DNA of 64,000 nucleotides from positions 1 to 64,000 of the forward strand of contig DAIOUL010000004.1 of the NCBI GenBank assembly GCA_036759545.1, given 5' to 3'. This DNA is from 66-474 sp036759545 (GTDB lineage Bacteria; Pseudomonadota; Gammaproteobacteria; Xanthomonadales; Rhodanobacteraceae). The stretch's first letter is position 1; every line of letters begins with the position of its first letter. Position numbers and translations under genes: made by a program. Positions 52,254-60,706 of this stretch are shown piece after piece. Below the pieces are notes generated by a model, which was not told the origin of the DNA, did no database searches, and saw only the letters and a list, made by a program, of their open reading frames with translations.

Positions 52254-52388
52254 ATTGCGGACTTTCTTCAAGCGGCATGGCGCCTCTCCGAGCGTGCTTC
52301 GAACGTGTCGGGCCTCATGCCCTGATGCGAGGGTTGATTGCTCATGCGGTGATATCCATATCTGTAACCTGGGCAACAGGAGATGCAA

Positions 52389-53000
52389 GTGAAGCTCTAC
52401 ACGACACCCGGCGCGTGCTCGCTGGCCGACCACATCGCGCTGGAATGGATCGGTCAGCCGTACATCGCGCAGATCGTCAGTCGCGAGCAGCGCGGCTCGC
52501 CCGAGTTCAAGAAGCTCAATCCCGCCGGTGCGGTGCCCGTACTCGAAGATGACGGCTGGTTATTGACCCAGAACTCGGCGATTCTCAACTACCTCGCCGA
52601 CAAGTTTCCGGAAAGCGGACTCGGCGGGGACGGCACGCTCAGGTCGCGCGCGGAAGTGAATCGTTGGCTCGGTATGCTCAACGCCGACGTGCATCCCGCA
52701 TTTCATCCCTTTTTCGGCGCCGTGAAGTATCTCGGGGAAGAGAACGCCGAAAAGGTGAAAGAGGCTGCGCGCAAGAAATTGCGCGGCTATTTCGAACGCC
52801 TGGATGCGCAACTGCAAGGACGCGACTGGTTGACCGGCACGCGCTCCATCGCCGATCCGTATTTGTTCGTGGTGCTGCGCTGGGCGAAGGCCAACCACGT
52901 CGACCTTGCGGACCTGCACAATCTCGCCGCGTTCGAGCAACGCATGCGCGCCGACAAGGGCGTGCAGAAGGTGCTGAAGGAAGAAGGTGTCGACCAATGA
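52389..53000 (+). CDS. Glutathione S-transferase
   Basis: 203 residues from GTG 52389 (VKLYTTPGACSLADHIALEW). An ATG at 52383 is directly against the SD (AGGAG, 52378-52382), leaving no spacing, while the GTG is 6 nt away, so the GTG is preferred. The thioredoxin-like domain has PGACSLADHI (catalytic Ser/Cys position), the cis-Pro motif GAVPVLEDDG and the glutathione site LTQNSAILNYLADKFP. The helical C-terminal domain ends with SIADPYLFVVLRWAK. It conjugates glutathione to electrophiles; substrate unknown. A terminator follows the stop at once. Confidence 0.9.
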   Translation: MKLYTTPGACSLADHIALEWIGQPYIAQIVSREQRGSPEFKKLNPAGAVPVLEDDGWLLTQNSAILNYLADKFPESGLGGDGTLRSRAEVNRWLGMLNADVHPAFHPFFGAVKYLGEENAEKVKEAARKKLRGYFERLDAQLQGRDWLTGTRSIADPYLFVVLRWAKANHVDLADLHNLAAFEQRMRADKGVQKVLKEEGVDQ

Positions 53001-53001
53001 G

Positions 53002-53030
53002 GAAAGGCCGCATCGTTCGCGGCCTTTCTT
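53002..53030. terminator. Terminator between GST and prpC
   Basis: GAAAGGCCGC-ATCGTTC-GCGGCCTTTC is a perfect 10-bp inverted repeat followed by TTCTTC on the plus strand. Symmetric arms let it serve both the plus-strand GST gene and the minus-strand prpC gene. Confidence 0.8.
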
Positions 53031-53039
53031 CTCTCGCGG

Positions 53040-54194
53040 TCAACGCTTTTCGATGGGAACGTAAGATCGATCTTCCGGCCCGGTGTAATTTGCGCTCGGC
53101 CGGATGATCTTGCCGTCCTGACGCTGTTCGATCACGTGCGCGCTCCAGCCCGAGGTGCGGGCGATCACGAACAGCGGCGTGAACATGGGCGTCGGCACGC
53201 CCATCATGTGATAGGCGCTCGCCGAGTACCAGTCGAGATTCGGGAACATCTTCTTCAGTTCCATCATCACGTTTTCGATCCGCTCGGACACCTCGAACAG
53301 ACTCGGATTGTCCCCCTCGGTGCAGAGCCTGCGCGAGATCTGCTTGATGATCGGGTTGCGTGGATCGCCGATGGTGTACACCGGGTGGCCGAAGCCGATC
53401 ACGATCTCCTTGTTGCCCACGCGCCGGCGGATGTCCGCTTCAGCCTCATCGGCTGACCGATAGCGCCCGATGATTTCCATCGCCGCCTCGTTGGCGCCGC
53501 CGTGCTTGGGGCCGCGCAGCGCGCCGATCGCGCCGGTGATCGCCGAATACATGTCGGAGCCCGTGCCCGCGATCACGCGCGCGGTAAAGGTCGAAGCGTT
53601 GAACTCGTGTTCGGCGTAGAGGATCAGCGACTTGTCCATCGCCTCGACGTGCGATTCGCCCGGCGTCTTTCCATGCAGCAGATGCAGGAAATGCGCGGCG
53701 ATCGATTCGTCTTCGGTTTCCGTCTCGATGCGGCGGCCGTTGTGCGACCAGTGATACCAGTACAGCAGCATCGAGCCGAAGCTCGCCATCAAACGGTCGG
53801 CGATGTCGCGTGCGCCGCTGACGTTGTGATCGTGCGCTTCGGGCAATACCGTGCCGAGCACCGAGCAGCCCGTGCGCATCACGTCCATCGGATGCGTGGC
53901 AGCGGGCAGCAGCTCCAGCGCGGCCTTCACCGGCTGCGGCAAGCCCCGCAAGCGGCTCAATTTGGTGCGATATGCATTCAACTCCGATCGGGTCGGCAGA
54001 TGCTCGTGCACCAGCAGGTACGCGACTTCCTCGAACGTCGCTTTCGTCGCGAGATCGTGGATGTCGTAGCCGCGATAGTGCAGATCGTTGCCGCTGCGGC
54101 CGACCGTGCACAGCGCGGTATTGCCGGCCGCGACACCGGACAGCGCCACGGATTTCTTGGCTTTGGGAAGAATCTGGGCAGTGTTGTCGCTCAT
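53040..54194 (-). CDS. prpC: 2-Methylcitrate synthase
   Basis: 384 residues of the citrate synthase family. Catalytic His residues lie in GPKHGGANEAAME and VIGFGHPVYTIGDPR; the PrpC-type segment MLLYWYHWSHNGRRIETETE and AAHFLHLLHGKTP separates it from the longer GltA. It condenses propionyl-CoA with oxaloacetate to 2-methylcitrate. The same-strand prpB (55446-56345) supports the call. Two unknown membrane-anchored genes sit between them, with gaps of 45, 14 and 4 nt, so all four may be one transcript. Confidence 0.92.
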   Translation of the reverse strand: MSDNTAQILPKAKKSVALSGVAAGNTALCTVGRSGNDLHYRGYDIHDLATKATFEEVAYLLVHEHLPTRSELNAYRTKLSRLRGLPQPVKAALELLPAATHPMDVMRTGCSVLGTVLPEAHDHNVSGARDIADRLMASFGSMLLYWYHWSHNGRRIETETEDESIAAHFLHLLHGKTPGESHVEAMDKSLILYAEHEFNASTFTARVIAGTGSDMYSAITGAIGALRGPKHGGANEAAMEIIGRYRSADEAEADIRRRVGNKEIVIGFGHPVYTIGDPRNPIIKQISRRLCTEGDNPSLFEVSERIENVMMELKKMFPNLDWYSASAYHMMGVPTPMFTPLFVIARTSGWSAHVIEQRQDGKIIRPSANYTGPEDRSYVPIEKR

Positions 54195-54239
54195 CGTGGT
54201 CTCCGTTGAACACGCCGCCGAACGCGAGGTGGCATGGTT

Positions 54240-54854
54240 TCAGTTATTGAATACGTTCCTTGGCGCCAGACGCGGGCATTGGGCCAAGGGCGTCACCTGC
54301 ACCCTGCCTTCCTTATAGCCGACAAGATGATTGTCCCAGTAGCGCCAGCATTCGCCCAGACTCGAGCAGAAGCAGATCTCGATGGTCAGCCGCTTGCTGA
54401 CCGCGGCGCTGCGAAAGCGTTTGTATATTTCCTGGTCGGCGAACTTGATGATCGGCACCGTTTCGCCCGCGCTCACCACGTTGGGATAGATCGTTGACTC
54501 GCTGTATGTGCGCGGTTTCGGCACATCCAGCGCATCGAGCACGTGATCCCAGTCCGGTTGCGCGCGGCCGTCTACCAGAATCTGCGCGCTGCGCACGATG
54601 GCGGGGCCAACACCCTTGTTGTAGACCTCGACGGAATACGCGTCGTCGTTGTTGCCGGCCTCAAGCCACGGCCACACTTGCGCACGCGTCTGCTCGGCCT
54701 GGATGTCCGCGGTGTAACGCTGGATATATGCCGTATAGCCTGCAACGAGCAATGCAAGAAAGCCGATGAATGAAGCGATGATCGCGGCCAGCGCATCCCA
54801 ATGGATGTGGCGATTGCGGCGGCGTTCGCTCGCGTTGTCGGATGGATCGGACAT
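54240..54854 (-). CDS. Membrane-anchored protein of unknown function, paralogue 1
   Basis: 204 residues from ATG 54854. A charged N-terminus (ERRRNRHIHWDALAAIIASF) leads into one membrane helix (about 21-43, LLVAGYTAYIQR). The soluble part has VYNKGVGPAIVRSAQILVDG and a cysteine motif CFCSSLGECW (161-170). It shares the membrane helix, NKGVGPAIVR and CxCSxLGECW with the next protein, so the two arose by tandem duplication. I do not recognise the family. It sits between prpC and prpB. Confidence 0.8.
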   Translation of the reverse strand: MSDPSDNASERRRNRHIHWDALAAIIASFIGFLALLVAGYTAYIQRYTADIQAEQTRAQVWPWLEAGNNDDAYSVEVYNKGVGPAIVRSAQILVDGRAQPDWDHVLDALDVPKPRTYSESTIYPNVVSAGETVPIIKFADQEIYKRFRSAAVSKRLTIEICFCSSLGECWRYWDNHLVGYKEGRVQVTPLAQCPRLAPRNVFNN

Positions 54855-54868
54855 GTTCAGGTCGCGAT

Positions 54869-55441
54869 TCAATCGCGGAATCGTTCCGATTCCGGCGATG
54901 CGGGGCAGCGGCGCACCGATTGCCTGCTGAAGACCAGCAGCCGCGTCGTCCAGCATTCGCCCAAGGTCGAGCAGTAGCAGGTCACGGCTTGCAGGTTCAC
55001 GCGTTGCGCCGCGGCCATGAAAGCGCGGTAGTCTGCCTGGTCGTTGAATTTGACCCAGTCGAGTTTTTCGCCCGGTGACAGAACATTGCCGGCCAGGGTG
55101 CTTTGGTAGTAATGGAGCGTCGGAAATCCCATTGCCTGCAACACGGCTTTCCAGTCGCGTTGCGGCTTTCCGCCGATTGTCACCCGCACATCGCGAACAA
55201 TCGCCGGACCGACACCCTTGTTGATCCACAACAGTTCCTGCTCGCCGCTGCTGTTGCCGCCGATCAAGTACGGCCATACCTGCGCGCTGACCTGCTCGCG
55301 CTGGATGTACGCGGTGTAGCCGGCGACGAGCAGCGCGAGCAGTCCTACCAGCGCCGCGATGATCGCGGCCAGGGCATCCCATCGAATCGCACGCCGCTGC
55401 GAAGCGGACGAAAGCGAATCGTCGGACTGCGGTGAGAACAT
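54869..55441 (-). CDS. Membrane-anchored protein of unknown function, paralogue 2
   Basis: 190 residues from ATG 55441. It has the same plan as its neighbour: RAIRWDALAAIIAALVGLLA then LLVAGYTAYIQREQVSAQVW (membrane helix about 23-46), then LWINKGVGPAIVRDVRVTIG and CYCSTLGECW (155-164). It starts 4 nt after the prpB stop, so it is probably co-transcribed with prpB. The family is unknown to me; the shared Cys motif suggests a metal- or disulfide-bearing fold on one side of the inner membrane. Confidence 0.8.
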   Translation of the reverse strand: MFSPQSDDSLSSASQRRAIRWDALAAIIAALVGLLALLVAGYTAYIQREQVSAQVWPYLIGGNSSGEQELLWINKGVGPAIVRDVRVTIGGKPQRDWKAVLQAMGFPTLHYYQSTLAGNVLSPGEKLDWVKFNDQADYRAFMAAAQRVNLQAVTCYCSTLGECWTTRLLVFSRQSVRRCPASPESERFRD

Positions 55442-55445
55442 ACGC

Positions 55446-56345
55446 TCAGCTCTTCCGCTCGCCCGCGAACAGCGCATCCAGCCTGCGCTCGTAATCGTGG
55501 TAACCGATGCATTCGTACAGTTGCTCGCGCGTTTGCATCGTGTCGAGCACGTTCTTCTGCGTGCCTTCGCGGCGAATGGTTTCGTAAACCTTCTCCGCCG
55601 CCTTGTTCATCGCGCGGAACGCCGAGAGCGGATACAGCGCGATTGCCACGCCGGCCCCGCGCAGCTCCTCGACGGTGAACAGCGGCGTCTGGCCGAACTC
55701 GGTGATGTTGGCCAGCACCGGCACCTTCACCGCATCGGCGAATTTCTTGAACGTCGCAAGGTCGTTCGCCGCCTCGGCGAAGATGCCGTCGGCACCGGCT
55801 TCAACGCACTTCAACGCGCGTTCGATCGCGGCGTCCACGCCTTCCACCGCGATCGCGTCGGTGCGCGCGATCAAAAAGAACTCCGGATCGGTTTTCGCAT
55901 CCGCCGCGGCTTTCACGCGATCGGCCATTTCGGACGCAGAAACGATTTCCTTGCCGGGCCGGTGGCCGCAGCGCTTGGCGCCGACCTGATCCTCGATGTG
56001 GCACGCGGCAGCACCGGCCTTGATCAGACTCTTCACGGTGCGCGCGATGTTGAATGCGCTCGGCCCGAATCCGGTATCGATGTCCACCAGCAACGGCAGG
56101 TCGCAGACATCGGTAATGCGGCGCACGTCGATCAGCACGTCTTCCAGCGTATTGATGCCGAGATCGGGCAGTCCGAGCGAACCGGCCGCCACGCCGCCGC
56201 CGGAAAGATAGATCGCGCGGTAACCCGCTCGTTTGGCGAGTAAGGCGTGATTGGCGTTGATCGCACCGATCACCTGGCAAGGCTTCTCGGCCGCGAGCGC
56301 AGCGCGAAAGCGCGCGCCAGCCGAAGCGGAATGCGATTCGCTCAT
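55446..56345 (-). CDS. prpB: 2-Methylisocitrate lyase
   Basis: 299 residues. It has the PEP mutase/isocitrate lyase fold, with GAINANHALLAKRAGYRAIY, the Mg-binding LLVDIDTGFG and the catalytic loop AKRCGHRPGKEI (Cys of KRCGH). It splits 2-methylisocitrate into pyruvate and succinate, the last step of the methylcitrate cycle. It is the first gene of a minus-strand group prpB, two paralogues, prpC. No PrpR regulator is in the window. Confidence 0.94.
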   Translation of the reverse strand: MSESHSASAGARFRAALAAEKPCQVIGAINANHALLAKRAGYRAIYLSGGGVAAGSLGLPDLGINTLEDVLIDVRRITDVCDLPLLVDIDTGFGPSAFNIARTVKSLIKAGAAACHIEDQVGAKRCGHRPGKEIVSASEMADRVKAAADAKTDPEFFLIARTDAIAVEGVDAAIERALKCVEAGADGIFAEAANDLATFKKFADAVKVPVLANITEFGQTPLFTVEELRGAGVAIALYPLSAFRAMNKAAEKVYETIRREGTQKNVLDTMQTREQLYECIGYHDYERRLDALFAGERKS

Positions 56346-56389
56346 GTTGTCCTCGGCAAAATCGCGATTTTAGCCGATTCGTTGCCGAT

Positions 56390-58504
56390 TCAGTGCCTGC
56401 TGCCAAGGAGCTGCCGAAAGCCGGGATCGTTGCGCAGCGGATCCCAGAACGGATCCTGGCGCAACAGCGCGGGCGTGATCGCGGTGCCGTACCACGGGCT
56501 GGCATAAGGTGTTTGCAGCAACTGGCGCAAATCGGCGATCGCACGCGCGTTCTCCCCGGCGAGCGCTTCGATGCGCGCACGTTGCTCCTGCCACGCCGGA
56601 CCAGATGTCGCATCCGCGGTGGCCGGTTCGAGCTTCATCGCCTGCTCGGCGAGCGACAAGGCTCGCGCCTTGTCGCCGAGTGCGGCTCGCGTCAAAGCCA
56701 AATCGGCGATCAATGCCGGCTCGTCCGGCGCGGTTTTCAGCATGTCCTGCAGCCTGGATTGCGCAGTCTGCCAACTCGCGCGCGCGGCGGCCACGTCGCC
56801 GCTCACCTGCTCTGCGAACGCGAGCAGCACGTAATAGTCGCCCACATCGCTGCCGGGCGATCGTTGCGATTGCATCACGGCCGACTGCAAGGCATGGATC
56901 GCACGCGCGTAATCGTGCTCGTAGATCCACTGCATCACCTGCGTCTTGAACACCTGCGGATCGCCGGGTGCGGGTTGCACCGGCGCCAGCAATGCACGCG
57001 CCTGATCGAGTTGCCCTTGCGCCTGCATCACCGATGCCTTGCAAGCGATCAGTGCAGCGTCATCCGGTGCAATCGCCAGCGCGTGGCGCACGATCGCCAG
57101 CGCATCTGGAAATTCGCGGCGCATCCCGTGCAAACGCACGTGCAGCAGCAACAGGCGCGTGTTGCGCGGATCGGTCACGGACGCGCGATCAATGTGATCG
57201 ATCGCCATGCTCCATCGTCCCTGCCGCGCTTCGACGTCGGCGAACGCGGCCAACACCTCGCCGCTGTTGGGCAGGCGCTGCTGTGCCTGCATCAGCGCGG
57301 CGGTCGCCGCGGGATAATTCCTCTCGACCTGATATAGATAAATTCCGCGCGCCACCCAGGCGTCACCGCTGTCCGGTGCGAGCTTCAATGCGGTATCGGA
57401 GGCGTGCTTTGCTGCGTCGGCCAGCGATTGGCTGCGGTCGTAATGCAACTGATAGATGCGGCTGTCGGTTTGCGCCAGCCGTGCCCAGGCCAGCGCGAAA
57501 TCCGGATCGCGCTGCACGGCTTCGGCGAAGAACCCCGCAGCCTGGCGAAACTGCTCCGCGCTGCCGCCGGCGGCCAGACCTGAAGCGACGCCGCGCAGGT
57601 ATGCATCGTAAGCCTCCGCGTTTTGCGTTGGCTTCGCGCTCAGCGTCTGCTGCTCGCGCCGCGTCAACGCGGCGTGCAGCGCCTGCGCGATCTGCTGCGC
57701 CACCTCGCCTTCCACGCCGAAGACATTGTCCAGCCTGCGCGTGTAGGCCTGCGCCCAGAGATGCTGGTCGGTGCGCGTATCGATCAACTGCACGTTGATC
57801 AGCACCTCGTCGCCGGCTTTCTGCACGCTGCCCTCGAGGATGTTGGCCACCGCCAGTTGCCGGCCGACGGTCCGGAGATTGTCCGGACGGCTCTGGTATT
57901 TCTCGGTGGAGGTGCGAGAGATCACCTTCAGATCGCCGATGTCGGCAAGCTTCGTCAGGATCATGTCCTGCATGCCTTCGGCGAAATAGCGGTTGCCTGG
58001 ATCAGCGCTGAGATTTTCGAACGGCAGCACGGCGACGGATTTCGGTTCCACGGGCACCGGGCCGGCCATCGTCATCGGCAAGGCTTCGTCTACGCTGGCG
58101 GCGTGCGCCGGCATTGTGGACACGCGTCGCGCCGCTGTTCTCGTCGCCGCGGGTACGCGGTGCCAGCCCCAATAGATCACACCGATCACGATCGCGATCG
58201 CAATCCCGATTGCCGCGACCGCAACCGTGCCGTGCGGTCCGCGCCGCAACACGGCCTGGCCATCGGGCGTGGTTCGCACCAAGCCATGCGGCGTGGCATC
58301 GAATGCCCACGCCAGCACCAGTGCGACGGGAAATCCGGCCAGCACCAGCAACACCAGCAGGCGCACCGACCAGTTCGGAATGTTGAAGAACGGAAAAACC
58401 TGCGTCGCGATCTGGATCAACAGCCATCCGACCACGGCGTAAGCGACCGCCACCCGGAACACATGGCGGCGGCGCAATTCGCGCAGGAACGCGGGCTTCG
58501 CCAT
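56390..58504 (-). CDS. TPR protein with TolB/FlgO-like domain and membrane segments
   Basis: 704 residues. It opens with a motif common to this group (FLRELRRRHVFRVAVAYAVV, then WLLIQIATQVFPFF) and three membrane helices within the first 115 residues. A TolB/FlgO-like module follows (SVAVLPFENLSADPGNRYFA ... LVINVQLIDT-type strands), then about 10 TPR-like helical repeats (about 290-700). Similar proteins occur as adenylate-cyclase-like or CadC-like sensors that lost their output domain. No cyclase or DNA-binding domain is seen here. It is a single gene; the role is unknown. Confidence 0.8.
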   Translation of the reverse strand: MAKPAFLRELRRRHVFRVAVAYAVVGWLLIQIATQVFPFFNIPNWSVRLLVLLVLAGFPVALVLAWAFDATPHGLVRTTPDGQAVLRRGPHGTVAVAAIGIAIAIVIGVIYWGWHRVPAATRTAARRVSTMPAHAASVDEALPMTMAGPVPVEPKSVAVLPFENLSADPGNRYFAEGMQDMILTKLADIGDLKVISRTSTEKYQSRPDNLRTVGRQLAVANILEGSVQKAGDEVLINVQLIDTRTDQHLWAQAYTRRLDNVFGVEGEVAQQIAQALHAALTRREQQTLSAKPTQNAEAYDAYLRGVASGLAAGGSAEQFRQAAGFFAEAVQRDPDFALAWARLAQTDSRIYQLHYDRSQSLADAAKHASDTALKLAPDSGDAWVARGIYLYQVERNYPAATAALMQAQQRLPNSGEVLAAFADVEARQGRWSMAIDHIDRASVTDPRNTRLLLLHVRLHGMRREFPDALAIVRHALAIAPDDAALIACKASVMQAQGQLDQARALLAPVQPAPGDPQVFKTQVMQWIYEHDYARAIHALQSAVMQSQRSPGSDVGDYYVLLAFAEQVSGDVAAARASWQTAQSRLQDMLKTAPDEPALIADLALTRAALGDKARALSLAEQAMKLEPATADATSGPAWQEQRARIEALAGENARAIADLRQLLQTPYASPWYGTAITPALLRQDPFWDPLRNDPGFRQLLGSRH

Positions 58505-58635
58505 CGATCACTCCCGGTCGCCGCCGGGAAAGACTCGGCGCACGCCTCACATCGCAAATCTAGCATGGCCGACGCGTGGACGCGCCCGTGACCGCACCGA
58601 TGGCATGCTGTCGGGCACCACGGAGCAGCACGCCA

Positions 58636-59523
58636 ATGGAAGGAACCGCGCGCAATGCATGGACCGCCGCGAAAGCGGTCGTCGGCGAATTCCTGCACGA
58701 CAATCCGTTTCAGCTCGCGGCGGCGTTGAGCTACTACACCCTGCTCTCGATGGTACCGCTGCTGTTGTTATTGACCGGCGTGGCGGGGCTGGTGTTCGGC
58801 GAGGAAGCCGCGCGCGGGCAATTGCTCGGCTACATCGGTTCGGTCGTGGGGCCGCAGGAAGCCGAAGTCGTGCAATCGTTGTTGACGCAGGCCGGCAATC
58901 ATCACGCCAGTGTGGTGTCGACGATCGTCGGCACGGTGATCCTGGTGCTCGGCGCGATTTCCGTCTTCGGCCAATTGCAGGTTTCACTCAACCAGATCTG
59001 GAACGTGGAATCGGTGCCGCGCCGCAACGTGATCTGGCGTCTGCTGAGTTCACGCCTGCTGTCGCTCGCCATCGTGCTGGCGATGGCTTTCATCCTGCTG
59101 GTGTCGATGGCGCTCAGCGCGGCGATCGCCGCCGCGCAGGGTTACGCGTCTCAGTTCTTCCCCGGAGCAGGCATCGCGCTGCGCGTGGTGTATGCACTGG
59201 TTTCGTTCGCGATCGTCACCGGCGTCATCGCGATGCTGTTCAAGTACGTTCCGGACGTGGTGATCCAGTGGCGCGATGTCGCGGTCGGTGCGCTGATCAC
59301 CGGCGTGCTGTTCACGGCCGGCAAGTACGGGCTCGGCGTTTACCTCGCGCACCTGCGTTTCAGTTCCGCGGGTGCGGCAGGTTCGCTGATCCTGATCGTG
59401 GTGTGGGTGTACTACGCTTCGCTGATCCTGTTCCTCGGCGCCGAAGCGACGCAGGTTTACGCGCGCGACTTCGGCAGCGGCGTCGTGCCGGATGCACACG
59501 CGCGGCGGATCGAATCGAATTGA
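58636..59523 (+). CDS. YihY/BrkB-family inner-membrane protein
   Basis: 295 residues from ATG 58636 (MEGTARNAWTAAKAVVGEFL). Six membrane helices and the motifs NPFQLAAALSYYTLLSMVPL and GAAGSLILIVVWVYYASLIL are diagnostic of the YihY (once called RNase BN) family. These proteins are not nucleases; a transport or envelope role is suspected. It is divergent from the TPR gene and ends 66 nt before the convergent mdh, with a palindromic repeat in between. Confidence 0.9.
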   Translation: MEGTARNAWTAAKAVVGEFLHDNPFQLAAALSYYTLLSMVPLLLLLTGVAGLVFGEEAARGQLLGYIGSVVGPQEAEVVQSLLTQAGNHHASVVSTIVGTVILVLGAISVFGQLQVSLNQIWNVESVPRRNVIWRLLSSRLLSLAIVLAMAFILLVSMALSAAIAAAQGYASQFFPGAGIALRVVYALVSFAIVTGVIAMLFKYVPDVVIQWRDVAVGALITGVLFTAGKYGLGVYLAHLRFSSAGAAGSLILIVVWVYYASLILFLGAEATQVYARDFGSGVVPDAHARRIESN

Positions 59524-59534
59524 AGCGGCCGGAT

Positions 59535-59578
59535 GGGATCCCGGATCAACGCACGTCCCTCTGCCGTCCGGGATGACG
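59535..59578. repeat. Dispersed palindromic repeat, copy G
   Basis: GGGATCCCGGA (59535-59545) and TCCGGGATGACG (59567-59578) are inverted arms around a 21-nt centre. It lies between the convergent YihY and mdh genes and may also work as a terminator-like hairpin. Confidence 0.7.
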
Positions 59579-59589
59579 ACATCCCGTCG

Positions 59590-60573
59590 TCAGCCGGCAA
59601 GTAGATGCTCTATCGCAGCTCTTTCCTCGCGCAATTCCTTTTCGGTCGCTTCCAGCCGTGTGCGCGAGAATTCGTTGACGTCGAGTTTCAGCACAATCTC
59701 GCACTTGCCGTTTCTGCAGGTCACCGGGTAGCCGAAGATCACGCCCGGCGAAATGCCGTAACTGCCGTCGGCCGGCACCGCCATCGAGACCCAGTCGCCC
59801 TCTTCCGTGCCTAGGGCCCACGAACGCATGTGATCGATCGCCGCGCTCGCCGCACTGGCGGCGGAAGACGCGCCGCGTGCCTTGATGATCGCCGCGCCGC
59901 GTTGCTGTACGGTCGGAATGAATTCGTTCTCGTACCAATCTTGCCCGACCAGATCGGTCGCGCGCTCGCCCTTCACCGTGGCGTGGTGGATGTCCGGATA
60001 TTGCGTGGAGGAATGATTGCCCCAGATGATCACGCGCTTGACGTCGTTGACGTGCGCGTTGGTCTTGGCGGCGAGCTGCGCCTTGGCTCGGTTGTGATCC
60101 AGCCGCATCATCGCGCTGAAACAACTCGGATCGAGATCGGGCGCATTGCTCTGCGCGATCAGCGCGTTGGTGTTGGCGGGATTGCCGACCACCAGCACCT
60201 TCACGTCGCGCTTGGCATGCGCGTTCAGGGCCTTGCCCTGCGGAGCGAAGATGGCGCCGTTGGCCGAAAGCAGATCCTTGCGCTCCATGCCTGGCCCGCG
60301 CGGGCGCGCTCCGACCAGCAGCGCGTAATCGACATCCTTGAACGCGGCGTTCGCATCATCCGTGGCGACCACGCCATGCAGCAGCGGAAACGCGCAATCG
60401 TCCAGTTCCATCACCACGCCCTGCAACGCCGGCATCGCGGGCGTGATCTCCAGCAGGTGCAGGATCACCGGCTGGTCTTTGCCCAACATGTCGCCGGCGG
60501 CGATGCGGAACAACAGCGCGTAGCCGATCTGGCCTGCGGCGCCGGTGACGGCGATGCGGACGGGTGCTTTCAT
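59590..60573 (-). CDS. mdh: Malate dehydrogenase (type 2)
   Basis: 327 residues. The NAD fold is VTGAAGQIGYALLFRIAAGD; VGARPRGPGMERKDLL carries the substrate Arg pair, and the catalytic His is in IIWGNHSSTQYPD. The length and GAAGQIGY sequence place it in the cytosolic-like type 2 group seen in Xanthomonadales and Burkholderiales. It interconverts malate and oxaloacetate in the TCA cycle and also supplies oxaloacetate for PrpC. A start SD-like GAG precedes ATG 60573. Confidence 0.95.
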   Translation of the reverse strand: MKAPVRIAVTGAAGQIGYALLFRIAAGDMLGKDQPVILHLLEITPAMPALQGVVMELDDCAFPLLHGVVATDDANAAFKDVDYALLVGARPRGPGMERKDLLSANGAIFAPQGKALNAHAKRDVKVLVVGNPANTNALIAQSNAPDLDPSCFSAMMRLDHNRAKAQLAAKTNAHVNDVKRVIIWGNHSSTQYPDIHHATVKGERATDLVGQDWYENEFIPTVQQRGAAIIKARGASSAASAASAAIDHMRSWALGTEEGDWVSMAVPADGSYGISPGVIFGYPVTCRNGKCEIVLKLDVNEFSRTRLEATEKELREERAAIEHLLAG

Positions 60574-60607
60574 GCTTCGTAATCTCCAACTCTTGAGTGA
60601 AATTCAG

Positions 60608-60697
60608 TGAACCGGAAACCGAGAGCCGGTAACCGGAAAGCAGGCGCATGACGGAAATCGCTCTCCGGCTATCGATTACCGGCTACCGGCTCCCTGC
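60608..60697. repeat. Intergenic imperfect inverted repeat between mdh and the aminotransferase
   Basis: The gap carries repeated ACCGGAAA/ACCGGTAACCGG-type units on the left and GATTACCGGCTACCGGCTC on the right, which are partly inverted copies. It differs from the CTGGATTCCGG family. Function is unknown; it could fold into a hairpin in the minus-strand transcript leading into mdh. Confidence 0.5.
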
Positions 60698-60706
60698 TTC
60701 ATCGCG

